DNA of 64,000 nt from Ilyomonas sp965277535 (GCA_965277535.1 OZ255825.1:1860001-1924000), one strand, 5' to 3'. Counted from the stretch's first letter, positions 44,056 through 51,428 are shown. A program made the numbers and translations. Notes: a model not told the origin generated them from the sequence alone.

Positions 44056-44549
44056 CAACGAATTGGCAGAAAGAATTAAAGCAACTAAAGCTCGCATGGA
44101 TGGAAAAGCATCATCACGACTTCTTTAATTTATCGGGTGGATGGCAACAGAAGCTGAAAAGTTACAGCGACCATAACACCAACGCATTAACTGCAAGCAT
44201 TTACGACTTTTTAAAATACTGTGGTTTTTACGTAAACCGGATTAACAGCCAGGGGCAAATGCGAAAGATTAATGGCAAAATGCAATGGACGCATGGCAGC
44301 AGCAACTTAGGCACGTGTGATGTTCATGCAATCATCAATGGTCAAAGCATTCACATTGAAGTTAAATGCAAAACAACCGGCGATAGAATGCGTAAGGAGC
44401 AGTATAAAGAGCGGGAAAGAGTGCAAGCATCAGGTGGTGTTTATCTTGTAGTTGAAGATATGCCTGGCTTCATTTCATGGTATAACGAGTTTGTAAATAA
44501 TAAACATTCAATGCATGAACCGCAAAGACAAAATACAGTGGCTCTCTGA
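44052..44549 (+). CDS. VRR-NUC-like PD-(D/E)XK nuclease
   Basis: A 165-residue cytosolic nuclease candidate. The core motif is GTCDVHAIINGQSIHIEVKC, i.e. D-x(n)-E-x-K of the restriction-endonuclease fold, preceded by HGSSNLG, and followed by the RMRKEQYKERERVQASGGVY helix-strand pair typical of the VRR-NUC/phage-nuclease group. The N-terminal 60 residues are polar. Such nucleases accompany replication genes in phages and process recombination intermediates. The start overlaps the primase-like stop (ATGA), and its own 3' end overlaps the first of five small paralogous genes by 35 bases, so the whole series is tightly packed. Confidence 0.75.
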   Translation: MTTNWQKELKQLKLAWMEKHHHDFFNLSGGWQQKLKSYSDHNTNALTASIYDFLKYCGFYVNRINSQGQMRKINGKMQWTHGSSNLGTCDVHAIINGQSIHIEVKCKTTGDRMRKEQYKERERVQASGGVYLVVEDMPGFISWYNEFVNNKHSMHEPQRQNTVAL

Positions 44550-44745
44550 TTTGCAAACCGGCGCTAAAAAGTTCAGTGATTTGGTACAACCCAATTACGA
44601 CAACCTCACCGCTGAAGAACTGGTAATATTAGAAAGGTTGGCAACAAGAACGGAGGCAAATGAACAGCTTACCCAAAGTGAAGAAGCAGAGGCGCAAAGG
44701 ATCATTGCGAAACTGTATTCTAAAACAAAGAAAATAGCCAATTGA
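44515..44745 (+). CDS. Small paralogue 1 of the RKDKI-x-FL array
   Basis: A 76-residue protein of no named family. It opens NRKDKIQWLSDLQTGAKKFS and continues with a helical, Glu-rich tail (TAEELVILERLATRTEANEQ). The first 25 residues match four other genes in this run (44745, 44978, 45481, 45717), with consensus R-K-(D/Q)-K-I-x-F-L-x-x-L-x-x-G-x(4-5)-D-(L/M). Its 5' end overlaps the nuclease gene by 35 bases. Cytosolic, with no signal peptide or membrane segment. Function unknown. Confidence 0.75.
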   Translation: MNRKDKIQWLSDLQTGAKKFSDLVQPNYDNLTAEELVILERLATRTEANEQLTQSEEAEAQRIIAKLYSKTKKIAN

Positions 44746-44981
44746 TGCAGCAGATTCAAGACAGAAATTCAAAAATCAGGTTCCTGCAATCGCTTCAAAA
44801 GGGCACTGCTACAATTAGTGACTTATTGCCTCCTAAAGTGGTTGTATGGCAGCAATATATGGACGAACCGCAAATCTGTATCAGCCCTTTGGGAGAAGTT
44901 TCAACCGAGGTTGAGATAGGACAAACGCAGGCTGTTGGCAAAGAAAATCTAATCAATGTAATCGTAATACTAAGCAGATGA
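44745..44981 (+). CDS. Small paralogue 2 of the RKDKI-x-FL array
   Basis: A 78-residue protein starting at the ATG that shares one base with the previous stop (TGATG). The shared head is RNSKIRFLQSLQKGTATISD, followed by LLPPKVVVW. The second half is beta-like and ends in NLINVIVILSR, a final strand also seen in paralogues 4 and 5 (VIILL, IIVLR). An in-frame TTG one codon earlier is less likely. No named family; the repetition and packing indicate a duplicated gene with one conserved head and variable bodies. Confidence 0.72.
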   Translation: MQQIQDRNSKIRFLQSLQKGTATISDLLPPKVVVWQQYMDEPQICISPLGEVSTEVEIGQTQAVGKENLINVIVILSR

Positions 44982-45175
44982 CGAGGAAGCAGAAGATAAA
45001 GTTCTTAAACGACTTAATGGTTGGTAAAGCATCCGCGCATGATATGATTGAACCCATTGAAGGCATGGTGTTCATTGACAAGGATAAGGTGTTTATGTAT
45101 ACCACGATAAAGGGAACAACAGTCTTTGAGCCTGAAATACCTCTATCAGAGTTTGAGGCAATCCATTGTAAATAA
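44978..45175 (+). CDS. Small paralogue 3 of the RKDKI-x-FL array
   Basis: A 65-residue protein overlapping the previous gene by four bases (ATGA). Head sequence: TRKQKIKFLNDLMVGKASAH, followed by DMIEPIEGM and a beta-rich tail (VFIDKDKVFMYTTIKGTT). It is the shortest member and lacks the V-I-V-I-L end strand, instead ending in IPLSEFEAIHCK. Function unknown; cytosolic. Confidence 0.72.
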   Translation: MTRKQKIKFLNDLMVGKASAHDMIEPIEGMVFIDKDKVFMYTTIKGTTVFEPEIPLSEFEAIHCK

Positions 45176-45193
45176 CAAGAAAAAAACAATGCT

Positions 45194-45484
45194 ATGGCAT
45201 TTGAAAAAGGGAAATCCGGCAACAGGAACGGCAGACCCAAAGGAAGCAAAAATAAAGGTGGCGAGAAGCTACGAGACCTTATTACCGGCTTTTTGGAAGA
45301 CAACTTTAATCAAGTAGTACAAGACTTTGATAACCTCACGCCAAGAGACCGAATGAAGGTATATACTGACCTGCTACAATATGCAGTACCGAAGCTGCAG
45401 GCGGTAAACAGTTCGATCCGATTCGAGGACTTGACAGAAGAACAACTTGACGAAATTATTAACCGGTTAAAAGGTGAAGAATGA
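45194..45484 (+). CDS. DUF5681 protein
   Basis: A 96-residue protein beginning FEKGKSGNRNGRPKGSKNKG, the basic DUF5681 signature (K-G-x-S-G-N-x-x-G-R-P-K-G), followed by helical segments (KLRDLITGFLEDNFNQVV, DRMKVYTDLLQYAVPKLQ). Such proteins occur in phages, frequently beside terminase genes, and are thought to bind DNA. Here no terminase is nearby and the gene instead interrupts the paralogue array: it lies 18 bases after paralogue 3 and overlaps paralogue 4 by four bases. The final acidic helix is EQLDEIINRLKGEE. Confidence 0.82.
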   Translation: MAFEKGKSGNRNGRPKGSKNKGGEKLRDLITGFLEDNFNQVVQDFDNLTPRDRMKVYTDLLQYAVPKLQAVNSSIRFEDLTEEQLDEIINRLKGEE

Positions 45485-45720
45485 CACGCAAAGACAAGAT
45501 AGCTTTTCTGAAGCAAGTAATGACTGGCGCTAAAAACATTGCTGACTTAAAAGACGGCCATGCAGTTATCATCAGGCAAGCAAACGGCAATTATATTGTT
45601 ACAGTCCACAGCGGAGTATTGAATGAACAGCAATTGGAAGGTTATACCAAAGACATGAAGGTCATTATCCTCCTTCCGGATGATCGCAGATTAACAACAT
45701 CGGTAAATAGCATTGTATGA
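45481..45720 (+). CDS. Small paralogue 4 of the RKDKI-x-FL array
   Basis: A 79-residue protein with four-base overlaps at both ends (ATGA type). Head sequence: TRKDKIAFLKQVMTGAKNIA, followed by DLKDGHAV and then a beta-sheet-like body (VIIRQANGNYIVTVHSGVL) ending in MKVIILLPDDRRL. The tail strand resembles those of paralogues 2 and 5. No recognised family and no catalytic residues evident. Confidence 0.75.
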   Translation: MTRKDKIAFLKQVMTGAKNIADLKDGHAVIIRQANGNYIVTVHSGVLNEQQLEGYTKDMKVIILLPDDRRLTTSVNSIV

Positions 45721-45989
45721 GCAAGGACCTAAACAGTCGAAAAGACAAGATTCGTTTTCTAACCAATTTAGAAGCAGGCAGAACAACCATCGAGGACCTA
45801 ACAGAACAGGAACATTCCATTTGGATGAATCAGCAAGAAGGCAGTTATGAAGGTAACGACAACCAACAAAAGGTTACATATAATGAAGAAGAGTTTCAAG
45901 CCTATTGTAAAAAGCATCTGAAACAAAACATCATTGTATTAAGGCCAACAGCGCATTGTGAGCCGATATTAAACATTGACAACGAATAA
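45717..45989 (+). CDS. Small paralogue 5 of the RKDKI-x-FL array
   Basis: A 90-residue protein, the last of the array, overlapping paralogue 4 by four bases. Head sequence after seven extra residues: SRKDKIRFLTNLEAGRTTIE, followed by DLTEQEHSIW. The body includes QKVTYNEEEFQAYCKKHLKQ and the shared end strand NIIVLRPTAHC. The array stops here: a 30-base gap precedes the tape-measure pair. Function unknown. Confidence 0.75.
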   Translation: MSKDLNSRKDKIRFLTNLEAGRTTIEDLTEQEHSIWMNQQEGSYEGNDNQQKVTYNEEEFQAYCKKHLKQNIIVLRPTAHCEPILNIDNE

Positions 45990-46019
45990 TTTTTAATCAC
46001 ACAAATAAAACAAACAGCT

Positions 46020-46448
46020 ATGACAACGAAAAAAGCAAACGCGACAACAAAAGTTGGTACTGAAAGAGAACCGATTTACTTCACTGTAGGTGAAGCAAAA
46101 TACCGTCTTGCCTTCACCATTATGCAATGGGAGCAGCAACTAAAACTCACGGAAGAACATCCGGGCACATTAGGAGCGCTCACAAGCATGATTTATTCAG
46201 CTATGTCTATTGCAAACCGTCAGGATCAATGGACAAGCGAGAGAAAACCACTGCAATTGGGTTTTGAAGAAGTGGAAATGGCGGTTGATCAAATGATTAC
46301 CAATCATCCCGAGGAGATGGCTAAGATCATTGCGTACAGAAACGAAGTGCCTTTTTACAAAAAAGCATTGGAAACACTGCAAGAGCCAAAAGACGTAAAT
46401 ATCTTATCAACACCAGGTTTTTTAAGCGAAATGATGAGCGTTAAGTAA
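46020..46448 (+). CDS. Probable tail assembly (tape-measure) chaperone-like protein
   Basis: A 142-residue soluble protein directly before the tape-measure gene, the position occupied by tail assembly chaperones in siphophages. Residues YFTVGEAKYRLAFTIMQWEQ and MVDQMI-like helices (VEMAVDQMITNHPEEMAKII) suggest a small helical domain, and the C-terminus LSTPGFLSEMMS is the sort of tail that engages the tape measure. No slippery frameshift partner was found between the two genes. The identification rests mainly on gene order, so confidence is moderate. It begins 30 bases after the paralogue array. Confidence 0.5.
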   Translation: MTTKKANATTKVGTEREPIYFTVGEAKYRLAFTIMQWEQQLKLTEEHPGTLGALTSMIYSAMSIANRQDQWTSERKPLQLGFEEVEMAVDQMITNHPEEMAKIIAYRNEVPFYKKALETLQEPKDVNILSTPGFLSEMMSVK

Positions 46449-46490
46449 TGAACTATCCTTCATAAACAATTCAATAAAAAAGTAAATCCA

Positions 46491-48581
46491 ATGGCAGATT
46501 TAAGTATAATTATAAGTGGGGCTGTATCACCATCGTTAACACAAGGATTAAACCAGGTGTCTCAACAACTTGCGCAAACGGCACTGATGGGCGATAGATT
46601 AGGTGGCAGCAGCGCAGCAGCCGTTAGTGGACTAAATAGCATCAACGGGGCTGCGTTTACAGCCCGGCAGGGCGTGCAGGATTTGAGCAATGTGTTTAGA
46701 GATTTACCCTTTGCAATCAATAACCCTGCTATTGGTGCCAATGCTTTGGAGCATGTGGCCGGTATTTTCAATACGCTACAACAGGAAACAGGATCATTGA
46801 AAGGTGCATTGTCTGCATTAGGCGCTTCTATAACGGGTGGCGGCGGTTTGCTGATTGGTTTTTCACTACTTACGGCAGCGTATTCGCTTTGGGCTGGCCA
46901 CTCAAAAGAAGCGGAGAAAAGTTCGGATGACGCCGCAAAAGCAGCGCAACAGGCAGCCGATGCAGCAAAGGCAGCAGCCGCATCAGAGTTTGCAAGCGTT
47001 TCAAAACTTATTGATGCTGCAAATAACAGGAATCTTACACTTGCGCAGCAGAAGGATATTATCGAGAAATTACAAAATACAAACAAAGCCTATTTTGGAG
47101 ATTTAAAAATCGAGAATGGTTTAATCGTTGGATTGTCTGAAGCCTATGCCAATTATGCGAATAACATATTTAATGTTGCAAAAGCAAAAGGCGCAGAAGA
47201 TCAGGTAAAATCATTAAGTACGCAATTGGTTGACGTTACAGGCAAAGTAAATGATCTAACTAACAAACTCAATCCCGAATCTTTAACCTTTAAAGGACTT
47301 ACAGCGGCCAACCAAATGGGCGGCGTTGAGCAGGCATTTAAAAACATTCAAACTGCTTTAAACGGTGTTTTTCTTACACAGGAACAAATCCAGCAAATTT
47401 CGGCGATCACCGGCAAGAGCGAAACACAAATCAATCAAATATTTAATGATAGGTCCAAACTCAGAACACAGGAATTGCAGTTAGTTGGACAAATCAGCAG
47501 TCTTTCTCAATTCATTAATTCACAGGAAGGCGATGGATTAAAAACACAAACTGAAAAGAAAGATAAAATAGACCAAGTTGCAGAAGCCTTGCGCAAGCTA
47601 AAAATAGCGCAGAAAGAAGTCAATAATAATCCCCTTCTTACTTTCTCCGAAAAAGATAAACAAAACTTTGACCTTGTAAACGGCGCAATCAAACAATTAT
47701 TGGATTTGAAGGTAAAAGCTACCGATCCGATAATTTTAAAATTGAAAGTGGAGCTATCAGGTTTAGCCACAGATATAAACTTTGATAAAATCCACGACCA
47801 AATAGCAAAAACAATCAAAGATGCAGAGCCTATAGAAGTACCTGTTGAACTTTCAACGTTGTTTCCAAAAGGTGGTTTAAAAAGTGGATTGGATGAGATA
47901 ATCAAATCTCAATTAGAGGAATTGAGCGATTACACTTTGCAGGAAGGCACTGACATTTTTAAAATCAAATTCAAGGGAAAAGCCTTAATAAATTTATTGA
48001 ATCTCTTAGGCGACCCGAAAGATTTTCAAAAAGAAGCAAAACAGTATGCTGATGCTGCTGCAAAGCAGGCGGCAATAATTGCAGATACGGTTGCCAATGC
48101 GATTGATACAGTTGCACAGGATATAGGAGCGGGCAAAAGTTTAAAGGGCATTTTTTCAGATATTGGAAATGTGATAGGCGAAGGACTAAAAGAGTTGGGT
48201 AAACAGATTATTGCAGATGCCGTTCTTATCAAAGGTATAAAGGAGGCTTTGGATACTGCGTTTGGTGGAAACGCTTTAGCGGGTGTAGCGTTAGGTTTTG
48301 CCTTAGAATTTGCCGGCTCGGCGATTGAAGCTAAACTACCAAAATTCGCACAAGGCGGTATTGCTTATGGCCCAACAGTAGGGATTTTTGGTGAGGCAGG
48401 GCCGGAAGCCATTGTACCCTTAAACAAACTTCCCGATATTATTTCAAAATCTGGAATAAACAATGGTGGCATGACAACACGCGTAGTAGTTGAAGGGCAA
48501 ATATCAGGTGGAAATATCAGATTAAGCCAACAAAGAACACAGCAATCTTTTGAAAGAAGATACGGAGTAAGAGGCAAATAA
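46491..48581 (+). CDS. Phage-type tail tape-measure protein
   Basis: A 696-residue protein with tape-measure character: the N-terminus DLSIIISGAVSPSLTQGLNQ, a conserved ARQGVQDLSNVFRDLPFAIN segment, a hydrophobic patch (GGGLLIGFSLLTAAYSLWAG), a long helical Ala/Lys/Gln-rich middle, a second hydrophobic region near residue 600 (AGVALGFALEFAGSAIEAKL) and the classic end motif GPTVGIFGEAGPEAIVPLNK. In a virion it would set tail length. No other tail, head or packaging gene was recognised in the element, which is unusual. The downstream hairpin and the gap to 48691 mark the end of this module. Confidence 0.82.
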   Translation: MADLSIIISGAVSPSLTQGLNQVSQQLAQTALMGDRLGGSSAAAVSGLNSINGAAFTARQGVQDLSNVFRDLPFAINNPAIGANALEHVAGIFNTLQQETGSLKGALSALGASITGGGGLLIGFSLLTAAYSLWAGHSKEAEKSSDDAAKAAQQAADAAKAAAASEFASVSKLIDAANNRNLTLAQQKDIIEKLQNTNKAYFGDLKIENGLIVGLSEAYANYANNIFNVAKAKGAEDQVKSLSTQLVDVTGKVNDLTNKLNPESLTFKGLTAANQMGGVEQAFKNIQTALNGVFLTQEQIQQISAITGKSETQINQIFNDRSKLRTQELQLVGQISSLSQFINSQEGDGLKTQTEKKDKIDQVAEALRKLKIAQKEVNNNPLLTFSEKDKQNFDLVNGAIKQLLDLKVKATDPIILKLKVELSGLATDINFDKIHDQIAKTIKDAEPIEVPVELSTLFPKGGLKSGLDEIIKSQLEELSDYTLQEGTDIFKIKFKGKALINLLNLLGDPKDFQKEAKQYADAAAKQAAIIADTVANAIDTVAQDIGAGKSLKGIFSDIGNVIGEGLKELGKQIIADAVLIKGIKEALDTAFGGNALAGVALGFALEFAGSAIEAKLPKFAQGGIAYGPTVGIFGEAGPEAIVPLNKLPDIISKSGINNGGMTTRVVVEGQISGGNIRLSQQRTQQSFERRYGVRGK

Positions 48582-48585
48582 AAAA

Positions 48586-48608
48586 AGCTATCGTTAGTAG
48601 CGATAGCT
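48586..48608 (-). terminator. Hairpin after the tape-measure gene, oriented for minus-strand transcripts
   Basis: Eight-base perfect arms (agctatcg / cgatagct) with a seven-base loop. The T tract needed for intrinsic termination is on the minus strand (plus-strand A run 48580-48586), yet no minus-strand gene ends here. It may block antisense transcription from the HEPN-like gene into the tape-measure gene. Confidence 0.5.
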
Positions 48609-48690
48609 CCACAGTAATCATATTTTAAGTTGTATCTAATTACTTGTCTTTTCAAACAACATTTCTAATCGTAATATTTATTTTTGCTAC

Positions 48691-48780
48691 ATGGAGTCAT
48701 TACAATTAACACTTTTGCTTATCCTTGTTATTGGATTATGTTGGCGAGTAGAAGTATTGATTAAGGAGCTTAGAAAGTAA
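48691..48780 (+). CDS. Tiny single-TM peptide
   Basis: A 29-residue open frame, MESLQLTLLLILVIGLCWRV followed by EVLIKELRK. It has one hydrophobic helix and a basic cytosolic tail. It ends five bases before the start of a larger membrane-protein gene, so the two could be coupled. Tiny membrane peptides of this shape occur as holin-like or regulatory partners, but no function is proven. It begins about 110 bases after the tape-measure stop. Confidence 0.45.
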   Translation: MESLQLTLLLILVIGLCWRVEVLIKELRK

Positions 48781-48785
48781 TTACG

Positions 48786-49706
48786 ATGAGCAAAAGCAGC
48801 AGACGAAAAAAAGCTAATAGAATTAAAAAGAATCAACCCCTCCAATTACAATTAGTAGAACCTACTCAACAAATTATTGATAAACCTGAATCGAAATTTG
48901 CAAAATTCCTGACTAAAATCTGGAAAACAGCTTTGATCATTTTTGCTATAATGGCGGCTGTAACAAGTATTATTGCAATAAAAAACGAATGGTTCAAGTC
49001 TGATAAAGAAAAAGCAGATGAACAAACTATTTATCAAGGAAAATTAAACCCTCCTGAGTTTTCACAACCCAATCACCCTACTTTATCCCAAAAAGATGAG
49101 CCAAGGGAATTTTTCATTGATTCTGCGTCTTTTTATAGAAACAATTCTAATGATAAATACCCCAAAGTTCTCGGTATCAATCTGAAAGATGCTACATCAC
49201 AATCCTCAATTTATATAAAATTTGGTGGAAATATTTTCAACATTCCAACACAACTTTTTTACCGAGGTGTGAATGTGTTAAACCCTTCAATGTATTCAAT
49301 CCGCAACTACTTTTGCAATGGAGGCTCATTAATTCTGGGTATCAAAAACAATCGAATGTATGTGTCAACGGAATTTAAGGCACTACAGAATGAGCAAACA
49401 ATGGGTATAATTGAATTTAATCATTGGAAAGTGTATAAAGAGAATGCACTTGAATATCCGCTGCAAAACGATACAATGTTCGAGGTGCGAGACAAACAAA
49501 ATAAAATTGCATTTGCGATAAAGTATGGACGAATAGATAACCATGATGAAAATCAAAATGGTGTAACAATAAATGGTTATTTTATTAACGATTCTTGCAT
49601 TATTATATCAGATCGGTCAAATACGATTCTCTCGATTCCTAAAACAGAAAAAGACTGGAAATTACAAGCCTCTGATCCAATCTCAAAGATTGAATCAATA
49701 TTTTAA
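48786..49706 (+). CDS. Hypothetical single-TM protein
   Basis: A 306-residue protein I do not recognise. A basic cytosolic N-terminus (SKSSRRKKANRIKKNQPLQL) is followed by one transmembrane helix at about residues 45-65 (TALIIFAIMAAVTSIIAI) and a 240-residue extracytoplasmic domain that looks beta-rich, with aromatic and Asn-rich strands (YIKFGGNIFNIPTQLFYRG). Topology is therefore N-in, bulk outside. It follows a 29-residue membrane peptide by five bases and is convergent with the HEPN-like gene. Cargo of the element rather than core replication function. Confidence 0.6.
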   Translation: MSKSSRRKKANRIKKNQPLQLQLVEPTQQIIDKPESKFAKFLTKIWKTALIIFAIMAAVTSIIAIKNEWFKSDKEKADEQTIYQGKLNPPEFSQPNHPTLSQKDEPREFFIDSASFYRNNSNDKYPKVLGINLKDATSQSSIYIKFGGNIFNIPTQLFYRGVNVLNPSMYSIRNYFCNGGSLILGIKNNRMYVSTEFKALQNEQTMGIIEFNHWKVYKENALEYPLQNDTMFEVRDKQNKIAFAIKYGRIDNHDENQNGVTINGYFINDSCIIISDRSNTILSIPKTEKDWKLQASDPISKIESIF

Positions 49707-49758
49707 AAAGTTGCCAACTTACTTTTCTTTATCACTTTACAAGGCGGTATCTATGCGG

Positions 49759-50664
49759 TTAAATCATAATTTTTGCTACCCTAAAAGTGTCTGGCAGATA
49801 CACATATCTGGAAAGAAATAAATTATAGAGATTTTGACTCAAATTAGTTTGCTCTTCATTTGTTTGAATAAAAAAGTTATTTTCTTGTTCGACCTGTATT
49901 AGAGATTTAATCTCGCCTTTCTTTATTAGTGTGCTATAAAGATTTTGCGCTTTGGGTAAACTAAGAAGTAGATTAGTTTTAACGCCATGCTTTTGCATTG
50001 CAGCTTCGAAAGAAGGTTTAAGAATGTGATTGTAGCAGAGATCAAGTTTCTCAAATACTGCAAATTCAGCATTTTTAATTACTGTAGATGGCATTGTGTC
50101 GAGACCCTCAATAGCATATCGTAAATTTTGTGTTAGTTCTAAGAAAATTAATACACTTTGAAATGTGTCAACTTGGTTACAAAAAAAAGGCACCGCAGAA
50201 AACATTGTATTTTTGAACTTTAGAGAGTTTCCAAAATGTCTGTCATGAAATAACTCATTTCTAAACTGACAAAATTCATTTACTTTTCCAAGTAAATTGT
50301 TTTGATTAAATTTTGCTTTATCAAGCTTAAAGATGCTTAACAACGAACCAACACGTTTGCCCAAGTCTTGAAGCTTATAAGCCGAAAAATCCAACTTGTT
50401 TTTATAACAACCAATCTTAATCAATGTGTTTACGTATGATTCTAAAGATAGAAACCAATAGCTAATTGAAGAATGTGTTTGACCTCCAGAGTGCAATGCT
50501 TGTAACTTAGAATTTTCTAAATTAATAACATCGTTTAAGGTAAAATAAAAAGCGTTAGTAACATAGCGCTCATAAGAAAGATAAACTTTATGATTAGGGT
50601 TATGAACAAACTCCAAGGTTGTTGAACCTAAGTTGTTATAACGAAAATCCTCAAGTAAATGCAT
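49759..50664 (-). CDS. HEPN-like protein (R-x4-H motif)
   Basis: A 301-residue, mainly helical protein. Residues 135-140 read RNELFH within the segment CQFRNELFHDRHFG, an R-x4-H arrangement typical of the HEPN RNase superfamily; the helix before it (KLQDLGKRVGSLLSIFKLDK) fits the fold. HEPN domains cut RNA and are common in immunity and toxin-antitoxin systems. The rest has no recognisable domain. On the minus strand it starts 18 bases after a leader nearly identical to that upstream of the gene at 42639, implying shared regulation. The family call is based on the motif and helical pattern, so moderate. Confidence 0.5.
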   Translation of the reverse strand: MHLLEDFRYNNLGSTTLEFVHNPNHKVYLSYERYVTNAFYFTLNDVINLENSKLQALHSGGQTHSSISYWFLSLESYVNTLIKIGCYKNKLDFSAYKLQDLGKRVGSLLSIFKLDKAKFNQNNLLGKVNEFCQFRNELFHDRHFGNSLKFKNTMFSAVPFFCNQVDTFQSVLIFLELTQNLRYAIEGLDTMPSTVIKNAEFAVFEKLDLCYNHILKPSFEAAMQKHGVKTNLLLSLPKAQNLYSTLIKKGEIKSLIQVEQENNFFIQTNEEQTNLSQNLYNLFLSRYVYLPDTFRVAKIMI

Positions 50665-50682
50665 TTACAATATTATGAATAA

Positions 50683-50741
50683 GGTAAAAGATGTTTGCAA
50701 TTTGCAGAGGCATATATAGGGGTCTGCAAACTTGCAAACGT
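50683..50741 (-). promoter_or_regulatory. Conserved leader, copy B
   Basis: Read on the minus strand, these 59 bases match copy A (42563-42622) apart from two substitutions and one missing base. They include cgtttgcaagtttgca and the spacer cccctatatatgcct. The element lies 18 bases upstream of the HEPN-like start codon, the same relative position and orientation as copy A has to its gene. Confidence 0.75.
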
Positions 50742-50821
50742 AAAAATTGGTTGTTTAACTTTTGCTTTGTACCGTTTGTAAAAGCCATTTGGTAAATGAC
50801 CATTAATCAAATTCAATGATC

Positions 50822-51073
50822 TTAATCATTGCTATTATTCTTTCTTTGAATTTCATCCAAGCCATCGTTGTATCTGTCAACACCGAGCTTTTCGGCTATT
50901 TTGATAAGTAAGTTGATTTGTTGTTTTTGATTCCAAAGTTGTTTTTTTATATCAAAAACCCAGCGAATGAAAAAATAATTAATCGCGAGGATGGCTACAG
51001 CAACAAAAAAAAGTAAAATGTACGTGGCAAATTCATCCAAACCGAAAAGCTGATATAAGAGTCTACTATTCAT
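50822..51073 (-). CDS. Small single-TM protein
   Basis: An 83-residue protein with one transmembrane helix (about residues 15-40, LFFVAVAILAINYFFI) followed by a charged, amphipathic cytosolic tail (KKQLWNQKQQINLLIKIAEK) that may form a coiled coil. Not recognised. The frame starts at TTG 51082, three codons upstream, but ATG 51073 is preferred. It lies between the HEPN-like gene and the ribbon-helix-helix gene, all on the minus strand. It could be a small immunity or anchoring protein, though nothing shows this directly. Confidence 0.5.
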   Translation of the reverse strand: MNSRLLYQLFGLDEFATYILLFFVAVAILAINYFFIRWVFDIKKQLWNQKQQINLLIKIAEKLGVDRYNDGLDEIQRKNNSND

Positions 51074-51139
51074 ATTTGTCAAATTAAAATCTTAGCGCTG
51101 CCCTACGACGTTCTGCCAAAACTCACCCCACATACTTAA

Positions 51140-51337
51140 TTACAGTTTTACTTCTCCGTTCTTCTTCTCCCACTTTACTACATAATCTGAAAGCAAAGAA
51201 TCAATAATTGCAGTTTGAGATGTTTTATCCTTCAATGCAATAAACTTTAGTTTATAGATAATAGAAGGTTTAATAATAATAGTTGTTCGTTGAGGCACAT
51301 CTTCAGTTGGCCCTGAACCTTTTACTCCTTTTGCCAT
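51140..51337 (-). CDS. Ribbon-helix-helix-type repressor
   Basis: A 65-residue protein with a basic, Gly/Pro-rich N-terminal tail (AKGVKGSGPTEDVPQRTTII) and a segment TTIIIKPSIIYKLKFIALKD that fits an RHH beta-strand plus helix A, followed by TSQTAIIDSLLSDYVVKWEK as helix B. Plasmid partition proteins and antitoxins have the same plan. Upstream are three copies of a tacagta-type motif, two as a perfect inverted pair, consistent with autoregulation and control of the divergent gene at 51470. It probably keeps part of the element silent in the lysogen-like state. Confidence 0.7.
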   Translation of the reverse strand: MAKGVKGSGPTEDVPQRTTIIIKPSIIYKLKFIALKDKTSQTAIIDSLLSDYVVKWEKKNGEVKL

Positions 51338-51347
51338 AATGCAAATA

Positions 51348-51428
51348 TAATACAGTAATAGAAAACGAAAGTAATACCATACTACTGTATTAACATATTT
51401 TTAGCTATCGTAACATAGTACAGTAATA
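51348..51428. promoter_or_regulatory. Operator cluster for the divergent RHH promoter region
   Basis: taatacagta (51348-51357) and its exact reverse complement tactgtatta (51384-51393) form an inverted pair. A third copy, tacagtaata, is at 51419-51428 and repeats 51351-51360 exactly. They lie between the RHH gene and the plus-strand gene, with the third copy about ten bases upstream of a -7 element. Confidence 0.65.

Noticed and set aside
46562..47086. 174-codon minus-strand ORF inside the tape-measure gene
   Set aside because: Low-complexity Ala/Ser/Cys mirror of an Ala/Gln-rich coding region; shadow ORF.
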